A stretch of DNA of 64,000 nucleotides from Mangrovimonas yunxiaonensis (GCF_000733475.1 NZ_JPFK01000007.1:554501-618500), one strand, 5' to 3'; positions 52,057-60,644 are shown, counted from the stretch's first letter. Notes: generated by a model not told the origin, from the sequence alone. A program made the numbers and translations.

Positions 52057-52359
52057 TTAATATATCCAATCTTTAGCTAAATCATTCCATTTGCCATTAT
52101 CTTTTTCAATAAGGTCTATTTTCCATTGTCTGTTCCAATTTTTTAATTGCTTTTCTCTTTTAATGGCATCGTTCACATACTGAAACTGCTCAAAGTAAAC
52201 CAATTTATCTAATTCATATTTTTTAGTAAACCCTGCTCTCAATTTGTTTTTATGCTCAAACATTCTGCGTTCTAAGTCGTTTGTCATGCCAATATAGAGT
52301 GTTCCATTTTTTTTGTTTGAAAGAATATATACATAAAATTGATAATAATTTCCTTTCAT
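52057..52359 (-). CDS. GIY-YIG nuclease
   Basis: The 100-residue protein is a single GIY-YIG domain: YVYILSNKKNGTLYIGMTN with the paired YVY/YIG strands, then LERRMFEHKN with the conserved Arg, a later catalytic-type Glu (YFEQFQ) and KREKQLKNWNR. Family members (UvrC-Slx1 type, COG2827) cleave DNA, but small standalone ones are mostly uncharacterised. The gene sits within one base of a left repeat array and six bases of a right one, and splits the acyl-CoA carboxylase operon, so it is most likely part of a mobile or spreading element. Confidence 0.88.
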   Translation of the reverse strand: MKGNYYQFYVYILSNKKNGTLYIGMTNDLERRMFEHKNKLRAGFTKKYELDKLVYFEQFQYVNDAIKREKQLKNWNRQWKIDLIEKDNGKWNDLAKDWIY

Positions 52360-52365
52360 TTTAAT

Positions 52366-52632
52366 GTTTTTAGATTCCGCATTACCAAATCAAGTTTGGT
52401 ACAGGCTCTGTGCGGAATGACAATGTGATTATGTTCTGTCATTCTGCGCTACGACGCAGGATCCACTGCGTTTATTTTTCTTGGATTCCGCATCGTAGTG
52501 CGGAATGACAAGTTGAATGTATTTTGTTATTATGATACAGGTTTTTTTGTTTCATTTTTTTGATTCCGTATTGTTGTACGTAATGACAGGGGTAACATGT
52601 TTTTTGTCATCCTGCGCTACGACGCAGGATCT
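52366..52632. repeat. Right hairpin-repeat array flanking the GIY-YIG gene
   Basis: This 267-bp array is a direct copy of the left array with small changes. Its first unit has an insert forming an inner stem ACCAAA-TCAAG-TTTGGT (52384-52400) inside the outer stem ATTCCGCA/TGCGGAAT, and a 7-bp deletion follows 52531. Its end supplies the last codons and stop of the biotin carboxylase gene. Unit hairpins are at 52481-52511 and 52604-52631. Confidence 0.9.
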
Positions 52633-54071
52633 ACGTTTGGTACGCGTAGTTGTTTTTTGTCTTCTAAATATTGTTTCACGGCAATTAGAGCAGCCATACG
52701 GGCTTCGTCCTTTTGATTTTCTTGTAAGGCTTCTGGTGAATAGTATTTCTTTACAAAATGCGTATCGAAATTCCCAGAGCGAAAGGCTTCATGTTGGCAT
52801 ACAAACGTTCCAAAGGGTAGGGTTGTTTCTACCCCTTTTATATGGTAGTTGTTAATGGCTTTTAACATGACTTCTATAGCTTCTTCACGAGAATTTCCAT
52901 AGGTAATTAATTTTGAAATCATGGGATCGTAATAAATAGGAATATCCATTCCTTCTTCAAAACCGTTGTCTACGCGAATGTTATCACCTTCGGGAAGTTG
53001 GTAGGTTTCTAGTTTGCCTACACTTGGCAGGAAATTGTTTAATGGGTCTTCGGCATAAACACGTAACTCTAAAGCGTGGCCTTTAATGCTTAAGTCGGCC
53101 TGCTTAATAGGAAGCACTTCACCGCGAGCCACACGAATTTGATACTCTACTAGGTCGGTGTCTGTAATGAGTTCGGTTACAGGGTGTTCTACCTGTAGGC
53201 GTGTGTTCATTTCTAAAAAGTAGAAGTTATGTTGGTCGTCTAATAAAAACTCAACGGTTCCGGCGCCTACATAGTCGCAGGCCTTAGCCACGCTTACTGC
53301 AGCCTTACCCATAGCGTCTCTAAGCTCTGGTGTTAAAACTGCCGATGGCGCTTCTTCAACTACTTTTTGGTGGCGGCGCTGTATGCTACATTCGCGCTCA
53401 AATAAGTGTACAATGTTTCCATGGGTATCGGCCATGATTTGTATTTCAATATGTCTTGGCGAGGCCACATACTTCTCAATAAATACCGAACCATCACCAA
53501 AGGCATTAACGGCTTCACTAATGGCGCGATCCATTTGCGATTCAAAATCGGCTTCCTTTTCAACAATACGCATCCCTTTTCCGCCACCGCCAGCAGAGGC
53601 CTTTATTAAGATAGGGAACCCAATGTCTGTGGCAATATTTTTGGCTTTAGAAATATCTGTAATGGCTTCGTCGGTTCCAGGAACCATAGGAATATTGTAA
53701 GCTTTTACGGCTTCTTTGGCAGCCAATTTACTTCCCATAACTTTTATGGCTTTGCTTTTGGGGCCAATAAAGATAATGTTGTTGGCTTCGCATAATTCGG
53801 CAAAGTCGGCGTTTTCAGAAAGAAAACCATAACCGGGATGAATAGCATCTACGTTAAGGTCTTTGGCGACTTGTATAATTTTATCACCTAATAAGTACGA
53901 TTGATTGGAAGGTGCTTCGCCAATGCAAACCGCTTCATCGGCAAATTTTACGTGTGGTGATTGCCTGTCTACAGTAGAATAAACGGCTACTGTTTTAAGT
54001 CCCATTTTTTTAATGGTTTTCATGACTCTTAATGCAATTTCACCGCGATTGGCAACGAGTATTTTTTTCAT
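52617..54071 (-). CDS. accC: Biotin carboxylase subunit of acyl-CoA carboxylase
   Basis: The ATG at 54069-54071 gives MKKILVANRGEIALRVM, the usual start; eight codons above it are discarded. The 484-residue enzyme has the ATP-grasp motifs KASAGGGGKGMRI and FLEMNTRLQVEHPVTE. It carboxylates biotin on the carrier protein with bicarbonate and ATP. It is followed by the repeat-GIY-YIG insert and then the carboxyltransferase gene. The C-terminal residues VDPAS and the TAG stop are inside the last hairpin unit of the repeat, so the natural end was probably altered by the insertion. Confidence 0.93.
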   Translation of the reverse strand: MKKILVANRGEIALRVMKTIKKMGLKTVAVYSTVDRQSPHVKFADEAVCIGEAPSNQSYLLGDKIIQVAKDLNVDAIHPGYGFLSENADFAELCEANNIIFIGPKSKAIKVMGSKLAAKEAVKAYNIPMVPGTDEAITDISKAKNIATDIGFPILIKASAGGGGKGMRIVEKEADFESQMDRAISEAVNAFGDGSVFIEKYVASPRHIEIQIMADTHGNIVHLFERECSIQRRHQKVVEEAPSAVLTPELRDAMGKAAVSVAKACDYVGAGTVEFLLDDQHNFYFLEMNTRLQVEHPVTELITDTDLVEYQIRVARGEVLPIKQADLSIKGHALELRVYAEDPLNNFLPSVGKLETYQLPEGDNIRVDNGFEEGMDIPIYYDPMISKLITYGNSREEAIEVMLKAINNYHIKGVETTLPFGTFVCQHEAFRSGNFDTHFVKKYYSPEALQENQKDEARMAALIAVKQYLEDKKQLRVPNVDPAS

Positions 54072-54115
54072 TGAAAATATGTTTTCAATTTTCACAAAGG
54101 TGAAAATCTAATGTG

Positions 54116-54598
54116 TTATTCGAATTCTAATAATAATTGATTTTTATCTACAGCATCGCCTTTGGAGACCGAAATGGATTTTATAACGCCATCTCTAGGC
54201 GAGGTGAGGACATTTTCCATTTTCATGGCTTCTAAAATCAACAGGGTGTCATCTTCTTTTACTTCCTGTCCAACGCTAACATTAATATCTAAAATAAGGC
54301 CAGGCATAGGGGCTTTAATGTTGTTAATGTGTTTGGTGACCCCTAGTTCGAAGCCCATTTCTTTTATAAGGCGGTCCAAGGTGTCTTCAACATTAATGGT
54401 ATAAACCGTGTTGTTTATGGCTACTTGATAGGTTTTGTTGTTGAGGTCTTTTGAAAGGACTTGGGCTTTATAGGACGTGTGTTGTTGTAACACGTGATAG
54501 GTGTTTTTGGTGGTGGCAATGGCGTCTAGATTTGAAATATCGTCTTGAGAGATTTCAAAGCTATCTACGCCATTTACGGTAACATGGTACATGTGCAT
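54116..54598 (-). CDS. accB: Biotin carboxyl carrier protein
   Basis: The 160-residue protein ends with a biotinyl domain of about 70 residues (KAPMPGLILDINVSVGQEVKEDD) containing the biotinylated Lys in EAMKMEN. The N-terminal half is beta-rich and not found in E. coli AccB. It is the mobile carrier between the biotin carboxylase encoded next, 44 bases downstream, and the carboxyltransferase. Start may be the third residue Met. Confidence 0.92.
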   Translation of the reverse strand: MHMYHVTVNGVDSFEISQDDISNLDAIATTKNTYHVLQQHTSYKAQVLSKDLNNKTYQVAINNTVYTINVEDTLDRLIKEMGFELGVTKHINNIKAPMPGLILDINVSVGQEVKEDDTLLILEAMKMENVLTSPRDGVIKSISVSKGDAVDKNQLLLEFE

Positions 54599-54630
54599 AT
54601 ATCTGTTTTTTGTGGTGTAAATATAAGGAT

Positions 54631-55326
54631 TTATAGGTGTTTTTTACGGTCAGCTATTTTAAAGTGTGACCTATTTTGGTGACGTTTAATAGCTTTTCTG
54701 GATAAAATGAGACCGATACCCAAGGATATGAAGGCGCCAACCCAAACACCGGGAATAAAATCGATAAACAAGAAAAAGTCGTAAGCCCCATGAAAAATAA
54801 TGGCAAGGAGTAAGCCTAACAAGTTAAGCAAGCCTCTGTTTTTACCGGCAAATTTTGCTTTACCCATAAAATAGCCCATTAAAATACCAAAGGTGGCGTG
54901 TGCCGGAACTGCAGTAAAGGCTCGTAGTAAGGCCGTTTTATAGCCGCCGTCTAAAACATACATGATATTCTCGGTAGCGGCAAACCCCATGGATACCATA
55001 ACGGCGTACATAATACCATCGTAAGGTTCGTTAAAAGCAGGTTTAGGTTGGTTGTAAAACCGAACGACAATATACTTGCTAAATTCTTCGGTAAAGCCAA
55101 CAATAAAAAAGGCTTTTATAAATTGTTGAAACACTACAGAACTATCCAATGGTAAAATGTAATCAAAAATCACATACATGATCGTGGTGATAATAATGCT
55201 TATAAATGCACCAAACAAAAAACTGTAGAGTAGGAGCAGTTTGGGTTCTTTTTCGTATTTATCTTTAATATAGATGTATAGAATAATGGTGAAAACGGGG
55301 GCGAGCGCAAAAATAATAAGGTTCAT
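54631..55326 (-). CDS. PrsW-family intramembrane protease homologue
   Basis: The ATG at 55324-55326 (MNLIIFALAPVFTIILYIYI, 231 residues) is chosen because the upstream five codons overlap the NUDIX gene. There are seven or so membrane helices, and the PrsW signature residues are seen: Glu-Glu in GFTEEFSKY, a conserved FAATENIMYV and His in PAHATFGILMGYFMGK. PrsW cleaves anti-sigma factors in Bacillus; targets here are not known. The gene follows the NUDIX gene on the same strand. Confidence 0.9.
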   Translation of the reverse strand: MNLIIFALAPVFTIILYIYIKDKYEKEPKLLLLYSFLFGAFISIIITTIMYVIFDYILPLDSSVVFQQFIKAFFIVGFTEEFSKYIVVRFYNQPKPAFNEPYDGIMYAVMVSMGFAATENIMYVLDGGYKTALLRAFTAVPAHATFGILMGYFMGKAKFAGKNRGLLNLLGLLLAIIFHGAYDFFLFIDFIPGVWVGAFISLGIGLILSRKAIKRHQNRSHFKIADRKKHL

Positions 55327-55330
55327 ATCG

Positions 55331-55879
55331 CTAAAGTACAATTTTAATTTGGTCTAAAATAGCAGTGTAGTAACTTGAGTTTGATGCTATAAAATGGTTG
55401 TTGGTTTGGCTGTGCTTTAGGAGGCCTTCAAACATGCTAGTACTAACAAGTTTTAAGTTTTCAACCTCATTGGGTTGGGGTTTTAATTGTTCTATGGGTA
55501 TTTGTAATTTAGCAATAAAGGTGTGGTGAAATTCATTGTCAATAATACCATTGTCATAATGTTGAAAACACGGGAACACACCTATTTTAAGTAATTCATG
55601 TTCTTGTAAGGTTAAGCCTATTTCCTCTTGTGTTTCTCTTATGGTTGCTTGCTCTATGGTTTCTCCTGCATCTACATGACCTGCTACAGATACATCCCAA
55701 AGTCCAGGACAAATGGCTTTTGTAAAACTGCGTTGTGCCAATAAGATTTCACCTGCTTTTGTGTATAACCATAAATGGGCTGTGTTATGGTAATGGCCCT
55801 TGCTGTGAATGATTGATTTTAAAGCTGTTTTACCTGTTGGGTTACCAGAGGCATCAACAATGTCAATGAATTCATCCAT
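55331..55879 (-). CDS. NUDIX hydrolase (isopentenyl-diphosphate isomerase-like)
   Basis: The 182-residue protein has the Nudix box GHVDAGETIEQATIRETQEEIGL around residues 66-88, binding divalent metal, and an IDI-like N-terminus (VDASGNPTGKTALKSIIHSKGHYHNTAHLWLY). The family hydrolyses nucleoside diphosphates linked to other groups or isomerises isopentenyl diphosphate; the type is not fixed by sequence here. It is upstream of prsW with a 4-base gap. Confidence 0.9.
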   Translation of the reverse strand: MDEFIDIVDASGNPTGKTALKSIIHSKGHYHNTAHLWLYTKAGEILLAQRSFTKAICPGLWDVSVAGHVDAGETIEQATIRETQEEIGLTLQEHELLKIGVFPCFQHYDNGIIDNEFHHTFIAKLQIPIEQLKPQPNEVENLKLVSTSMFEGLLKHSQTNNHFIASNSSYYTAILDQIKIVL

Positions 55880-55892
55880 AGAAAAAATAGTT

Positions 55893-56143
55893 GGTCATAT
55901 CGAGCGGAATCGAGATGCTTTTTTTGATGGACAACTTTTTGAGTTCTCGACTACGCTCGAACAGACATATTTTGTTTTATTCAACTGTTAGATTGCCACG
56001 ACCTAAAGGTCTCGCAATGTCGGGTTGCGGTTTTTCGATTTCAGCTTCGTTTTATCTTCAGCTTCTATACTTTGTCACTTTGGTGCTTTGAAAATCAGAA
56101 ACTTTGCCACTTCAATTTTGTCTTCAAGGCCTCGCAATGACAT
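55893..56143. repeat. Second family of intergenic hairpin repeats
   Basis: The gap between the NUDIX and M42 peptidase genes contains several short inverted repeats of the REP type: GGTCATATCGAGCGGAATCG (from 55893), TTCTCGACTACGCTCGAA (55943-55960 region), and ATTGCCACGACCT-AA-AGGTCTCGCAAT (about 55992-56018), and half-element GGCCTCGCAATGACA near 56128-56142. The elements differ from those at 51.8-52.6 kb but share the TGTCA/TGACA edge. No gene was seen in this gap. Confidence 0.75.
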
Positions 56144-56151
56144 TCACTATC

Positions 56152-57240
56152 TTATTTAAAATATGAAAACGTATCGCCTTCCTCAATCTTCAATAAGGTT
56201 TCATAAATCAGTTTAATAACGTTTTCCACATCATCACGATGTACCATTTCTACGGTAGTGTGCATATAACGTAATGGTAACGAGATTAAAGCAGAAGCCA
56301 CACCGCCATTACTATATGCAAAGGCATCGGTATCGGTTCCTGTAGCTCTCGATAAAGCAGAGCGTTGGAACGGGATGTTTTTTTCTTCGGCAGTATCGGT
56401 AATTAAGTCGCGTAGTTTTTGCTGTACAGCAGGCGCATAAGCCACAACAGGACCAAGACCTAGTTCCAAATGACCTTCTTTTTCTTTTTTAATCATTGGG
56501 GTCGTGGTATCGTGCGTCACATCGGTAACAATGGCCACGTTAGGCTTTATGGTTTGGGTAATCATTTCTGCACCACGTAAACCAATTTCTTCTTGTACCG
56601 AGTTGGTAATGTACAGCCCAAAGGGTAGTGTCTTTTTGTTTTCATGTAGCAAACGTGCCACTTCGGCAATCATAAACCCGCCCATACGGTTGTCTAAAGC
56701 GCGACAAACAAACTTATCGCCATTTAAAATATGGAATTCATCGGGGTAGGTAATTACGCAGCCTACATGTACGCCCATTTTTTCAACTTCCTCCTTGTCT
56801 TTAGCGCCAACATCAATGGTAATGTTTTCTAGGGTTGGAGCTTGTTCTTTTGCTTTGTCTCTGGTGTGTATGGCAGGCCAGCCAAAAACTCCTTTAACAA
56901 TGCCGTTTTTTGTGTGGATGTTTACCACCTTACTTGGTGCGATTTGGTGATCGCTACCACCGTTTCTAATAACGTGAATTAAGCCATTGTCGGTAATGTA
57001 GTTTACGTACCAAGAAATTTCATCGGCATGTCCTTCAATAACCACTTTGTATTTGGCATCGGGATTAATTACGCCAACGGCAGTTCCGTAAGTGTCCGTA
57101 ATAAAAGTATCAACATAAGGTTTTAGGTAGTCCATCCAAAGTTCTTGTCCGGTCCATTCGTAACCTGTTGGAGCAGCATTGTTTAAATATTGCCCTAAAA
57201 ATGTGATGGATTTTTTATTGAGTATGCTCTTTTTTGCCAT
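56152..57240 (-). CDS. M42-family aminopeptidase
   Basis: The 362-residue protein has the M42 metal-binding blocks: IEGHADEISWYV, CRALDNRMGGFM and the catalytic glutamates in QEEIGLRGAE, with a further metal His near RYMHTTVEMV. It would be a cytoplasmic cobalt or zinc aminopeptidase, often removing acidic or hydrophobic N-terminal residues. The divergent DUF4294 gene is a usual neighbour in Flavobacteria. No signal sequence was seen. Confidence 0.93.
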   Translation of the reverse strand: MAKKSILNKKSITFLGQYLNNAAPTGYEWTGQELWMDYLKPYVDTFITDTYGTAVGVINPDAKYKVVIEGHADEISWYVNYITDNGLIHVIRNGGSDHQIAPSKVVNIHTKNGIVKGVFGWPAIHTRDKAKEQAPTLENITIDVGAKDKEEVEKMGVHVGCVITYPDEFHILNGDKFVCRALDNRMGGFMIAEVARLLHENKKTLPFGLYITNSVQEEIGLRGAEMITQTIKPNVAIVTDVTHDTTTPMIKKEKEGHLELGLGPVVAYAPAVQQKLRDLITDTAEEKNIPFQRSALSRATGTDTDAFAYSNGGVASALISLPLRYMHTTVEMVHRDDVENVIKLIYETLLKIEEGDTFSYFK

Positions 57241-57369
57241 AAAATAATTTTTGCACTAAAATAATAATATTAATACGATTTTAAGGGTTATGCCTTTGTA
57301 AATTGTTAATTTTAAACCCAGTTTTTGGAATGGTTTTAGATAATTAATTGTCTATATATTTTAAAACAC

Positions 57370-58044
57370 GTGGCAAGACAAATCATCTACATATTACTAT
57401 TGTGGCCCATTTTTGGTTTTGGTCAAGGGAGCCTTGAACCTGAAAAGGACTCTCTGGAGGGTAAGTATATTATTGTTAAAGGCGATTCTATACCCCGAAA
57501 GGCCATTGATTTAGAAGAGGTTATGATTCTTCATAAACTGAAATTTGATGACAAGCTAGCAAGAAGGCGGTATCTTATTTTAAGACGAAAAACCATAAAG
57601 GTGTTTCCGTATGCAAAATTGGCTGCCGAACGTTTGGAAACATTAACGCAGCGTTTGGCCGATATAGAAAACAAACGAGAGAAGAAACGCTATACCAAAA
57701 TTATTCAGAAATATATAGAAGAAGAATTTACCGAAGAATTGAAGAACCTAACCAAAACCGAAGGGCAAATCTTGGTTAAGCTAATTCATAGGCAAACAGG
57801 AGTTACAACTTTCGATTTGGTTAAGGATTTACGCAGTGGCTGGCGGGCATTTTGGTACAATAGCACAGCAAACGTGTTTAACATATCGCTTAAAGAAACG
57901 TTTGATCCCGAAAACGATAAAGAAGATTACTTGATTGAGGATATTTTACAGCGAAATTTCCAGAATGGTACGTTAGAATACCAGAAATCTGCCTTGGAGT
58001 TCGATTTTTACGAACTCACCAATAAATGGCTGGCTAACAAATAG
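57370..58044 (+). CDS. DUF4294 family exported protein
   Basis: The 224-residue protein starts at a GTG and has an N-terminal signal sequence (IIYILLLWPIFGFGQG), followed by a charged helical domain typical of DUF4294 (YLILRRKTIKVFPYAKLAAERLETL, EGQILVKLIHRQTGVTTFDLV). The domain is found only in Bacteroidetes and its function is not known. It is five bases before the haemolysin-III-like gene. Export to periplasm is likely; the rest is unknown. Confidence 0.88.
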   Translation: MARQIIYILLLWPIFGFGQGSLEPEKDSLEGKYIIVKGDSIPRKAIDLEEVMILHKLKFDDKLARRRYLILRRKTIKVFPYAKLAAERLETLTQRLADIENKREKKRYTKIIQKYIEEEFTEELKNLTKTEGQILVKLIHRQTGVTTFDLVKDLRSGWRAFWYNSTANVFNISLKETFDPENDKEDYLIEDILQRNFQNGTLEYQKSALEFDFYELTNKWLANK

Positions 58045-58049
58045 TAACC

Positions 58050-58676
58050 ATGCGTATACAAACCCCTCTTGAAGAGAAACTTAATGCAGGAACACATGCT
58101 ATAGGTGCGTTGTTTGGCCTTGTTGCCCTAGTGCTAATGGTGGTTTACCAAACCAACAAAACCCATTGGGGCTTGTTTAGTGTAACGGTGTATGGGGCCT
58201 CTATAGTTTTGCTATTTTCATTTTCTACCTTGTACCATTATTTTCAACGGGAAAAATTAAAACATTACTTTAGGGTTTTAGACCACATTGGCATTTACGT
58301 ATTAATTGCAGGTACTTATACTCCTGTTAGTTTAATTGCGTTAGAGCATAGCAAGGGATGGCCGTTGTTTTGGTGGGTTTGGGGTATTGCTGCCTTTGGC
58401 CTTGTTTTAAAGCTTTTTTTTACAGGGCGCTTCGAAGTTTTCTCGCTACTACTGTACCTAGTTATGGGGTGGCTTATTGTTTTCGATTTTAACTCGCTGT
58501 CCGAGAGTGTTGGCGCAAACGGGGTGTTGCTGCTTTTTATGGGCGGGCTAGCTTATACGGTGGGAATTGTGTTTTACGCCATAGAGCGTATACCGTTTAA
58601 TCATGTTATATGGCACCTATTTGTACTAACGGGCGCGGTATGCCATTTTTTTATGGTGTTTTTCTTTGTTATTTAA
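58050..58676 (+). CDS. Haemolysin III / PAQR-family membrane protein
   Basis: The 208-residue protein has seven membrane helices and the PAQR-type metal-site motifs: SFSTLYHYF near residue 54, DHIGIYVLIAGTYTPV near 80 and HLFVLTGAVCHFF near the end, with conserved His and Asp residues. Members are linked to haemolysis in Bacillus cereus and to ceramidase-like activity in eukaryotes; the bacterial function remains unclear. It follows DUF4294 by five bases. Confidence 0.92.
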   Translation: MRIQTPLEEKLNAGTHAIGALFGLVALVLMVVYQTNKTHWGLFSVTVYGASIVLLFSFSTLYHYFQREKLKHYFRVLDHIGIYVLIAGTYTPVSLIALEHSKGWPLFWWVWGIAAFGLVLKLFFTGRFEVFSLLLYLVMGWLIVFDFNSLSESVGANGVLLLFMGGLAYTVGIVFYAIERIPFNHVIWHLFVLTGAVCHFFMVFFFVI

Positions 58677-58689
58677 AGCCAGAGCAATT

Positions 58690-59118
58690 CTAAGGCTTAA
58701 TAATGTCTTTATATTCTTCAAAAAAGGCTTCAAAAAGAATCATGTTGGTGTTAAAAAAAACCATCACATCTTGCCAGCTGTTTTTGTTGTGAATGCTAAC
58801 CTTGCCTTCTAAAGGGAGGTAAATTCTGGAGATTTCTTTCCCATTATCTAAGAAATATTCCTCTTCGTAAATAATATCTGGTAAATATTCATTGGTAAGA
58901 ATCGTTTTTAAAGCAACTAATTTTTCCCAACACATAATGCGATTTTCCAAATCGTCCTCAAGGTCTAAGGTAATAAAGGCTTTTTTGGTATCGAAATGAA
59001 ACTTAAAGCTTAAGCCTTTTATTTTGGTATGGTATAAAATCCATTTCCGGGGGAAGGATTTCCCAAAACTGGTCCAAAATTCTTCACGTAATTGTCTGGA
59101 GGCTTCTTTTGAAAACAC
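58690..59118 (-). CDS. DUF4268 protein
   Basis: I place the start at GTG 59116-59118, giving MFSKEASRQLREEFWTSFGK, the usual N-terminus for this family and 142 residues; the longer frame would overlap the ZIP gene by 23 bases. The domain has Trp-rich segments (FWTSFGKSFPRKWILYH) and a charged beta-rich core (FHFDTKKAFITLDLEDDLE), with no known catalytic motif. Function is unknown. It follows the ZIP transporter gene with a 19-base gap. Confidence 0.82.
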   Translation of the reverse strand: MFSKEASRQLREEFWTSFGKSFPRKWILYHTKIKGLSFKFHFDTKKAFITLDLEDDLENRIMCWEKLVALKTILTNEYLPDIIYEEEYFLDNGKEISRIYLPLEGKVSIHNKNSWQDVMVFFNTNMILFEAFFEEYKDIIKP

Positions 59119-59137
59119 GGTTTTGTTTCTTTTTAAT

Positions 59138-59821
59138 TTAAATAATATAAGCAATGCCAATGCCTAACAGGATGGCAATGAGCTTGCTATAGCTGAGCTT
59201 GTGATTGTGGCCGGCTTCATTCTCAAATAAAATAATGGTAGCAATATGAAAAAAGATACCTATAACCAAAGCGTGAATGCTTAACAGCAAGGTTTCGTTC
59301 ATGTCTACCTGGTTGGAAATAAAGGTGCCTATGGGAGTCATTAATCCAAAGAGCGTTAAAAAAATGACCATTTGAATTTTTGAGAATTTAGATTGCACCA
59401 AAAATGAGGTAATTAACATGGCAATTGGAATTTTATGAATTAACACACCATAAACCATGTCGTTGTGCTCGTGAATAGGGAAGCCTTCTAAAAAACTGTG
59501 TAGGCACAAACTTAAAAACAATAACCAAGGAAACTTGTTGTTGTGTTGGTGAATGTGTATGTGCCCATGTTCGGCCCCTTTCGAGAAAAACTCCAAAATT
59601 ACCTGTAGCAAAATGCCCAGCATAATAAATACTCCTGTATGTTTAGCATTTAGGTGGTGGTAAACTTCTGGCAAAAGCTCGAATAGGGTCATGGCGAGTA
59701 AAAATGCGCCACTAAATGCCAATAACGGCTTTAGGTAGCCCTTTTGCTGGTGTTTAAAAACAGTTACTAGAACAACGCCAAGAACAACGGCTAGCATGGG
59801 TAAAAGATAAGCTGTAATCAT
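59138..59821 (-). CDS. ZIP-family divalent metal transporter
   Basis: The 227-residue protein has about seven or eight membrane helices. The central motifs HSFLEGFPI (helix IV) and HKIPIAMLITSFL (helix V) are those that bind zinc in ZIP proteins, and a His-rich loop (HGHIHIHQHN) lies between. It would import Zn2+ or Fe2+ into the cytoplasm. It starts one base before the methyltransferase stop, so the two are an operon. Confidence 0.92.
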   Translation of the reverse strand: MITAYLLPMLAVVLGVVLVTVFKHQQKGYLKPLLAFSGAFLLAMTLFELLPEVYHHLNAKHTGVFIMLGILLQVILEFFSKGAEHGHIHIHQHNNKFPWLLFLSLCLHSFLEGFPIHEHNDMVYGVLIHKIPIAMLITSFLVQSKFSKIQMVIFLTLFGLMTPIGTFISNQVDMNETLLLSIHALVIGIFFHIATIILFENEAGHNHKLSYSKLIAILLGIGIAYII

Positions 59822-60553
59822 TTAATTGAAAATCATGATTAAACGTTCGGATGTTTTTGGGCTAAATTTACTTAAATTATAATCGCCAAACACATCCAGT
59901 AAATAAATACCGGCGGCATTAAACATGTGTTCAAAGTCTTTTAGTCGCAATGCTTTTACGCGTTCTTTAAATTCGAAATGCTGACCTTCGTCTGTAAAGG
60001 AAATGGTTTTAACAATGTGCCCGTCGCTATAGCTTCGCTTTTGGTTAAAGGTAATGCCATTGATGTTTTTTTCGTCCTCGGCAACTAAATGATCGAGTAC
60101 AAAATCGACATTCATAAAATCGATAACGCCAAAACCATGGGGTTTAAGGTTGTCTTTAATGGCCTTAATGGTTTTTAAATTATTGCTGTCGTCTTCAAAA
60201 TATCCAAAACTGGTAAAAAGGTTAAAAACAGCATCAAACTTTTCGCCATAGGGTAAGGACATGTCGTGAACCTTAAACGTTAGGCGGTCATTTTCAAATT
60301 GCTTGGCGTGGGCTATGCTACTTTCAGATAAATCTGCACCAACCACATTATAGCCTAAGCCATTTAAAAAAACGGCGTGTCTTCCTTTGCCGCAAGCAAG
60401 GTCTAAAATTTTACCATCTTCAGGTAAATTTAAGTAGGCCGTTAGGTTGTTCATAAACAATTCGGCTTCTTTATGGTCGCGGTCCTTATACAGTGTGTGG
60501 TAGTAAGGGGTGTTAAACCAAGAGGCGTACCATTGTGTTGTATCTTTTGTCAT
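59822..60553 (-). CDS. Class I SAM-dependent methyltransferase
   Basis: The 243-residue protein has the SAM-binding motif ILDLACGKGRHAVFL near residues 45-60 and DLSESSIAHAKQF. The N-terminal block WYASWFNTPYYHTLYKDRD is typical of a Bacteroidetes methyltransferase subgroup. The acceptor is unknown. It ends one base ahead of the ZIP gene and is divergent from the rRNA methyltransferase gene. Confidence 0.88.
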   Translation of the reverse strand: MTKDTTQWYASWFNTPYYHTLYKDRDHKEAELFMNNLTAYLNLPEDGKILDLACGKGRHAVFLNGLGYNVVGADLSESSIAHAKQFENDRLTFKVHDMSLPYGEKFDAVFNLFTSFGYFEDDSNNLKTIKAIKDNLKPHGFGVIDFMNVDFVLDHLVAEDEKNINGITFNQKRSYSDGHIVKTISFTDEGQHFEFKERVKALRLKDFEHMFNAAGIYLLDVFGDYNLSKFSPKTSERLIMIFN

Positions 60554-60616
60554 AGGCGTTTTTCGAACTGAGCCGTCTCTTTTTTGTTTTAGGCTTATCT
60601 TGCCACAAAAATACTG

Positions 60617-60624
60617 TATTTTTG
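60617..60624 (+). promoter_or_regulatory. -7 promoter element TATTTTTG of the RlmL-like gene
   Basis: Exact match to TAnnTTTG, 20 bases before the ATG at 60645. Confidence 0.5.
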
Positions 60625-60644
60625 CATTCTATTTTTTATAAGAA

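Noticed and set aside
51802-52632. CRISPR array
   Set aside because: Units are hairpins of variable spacing without uniform spacers, and no cas gene is near.
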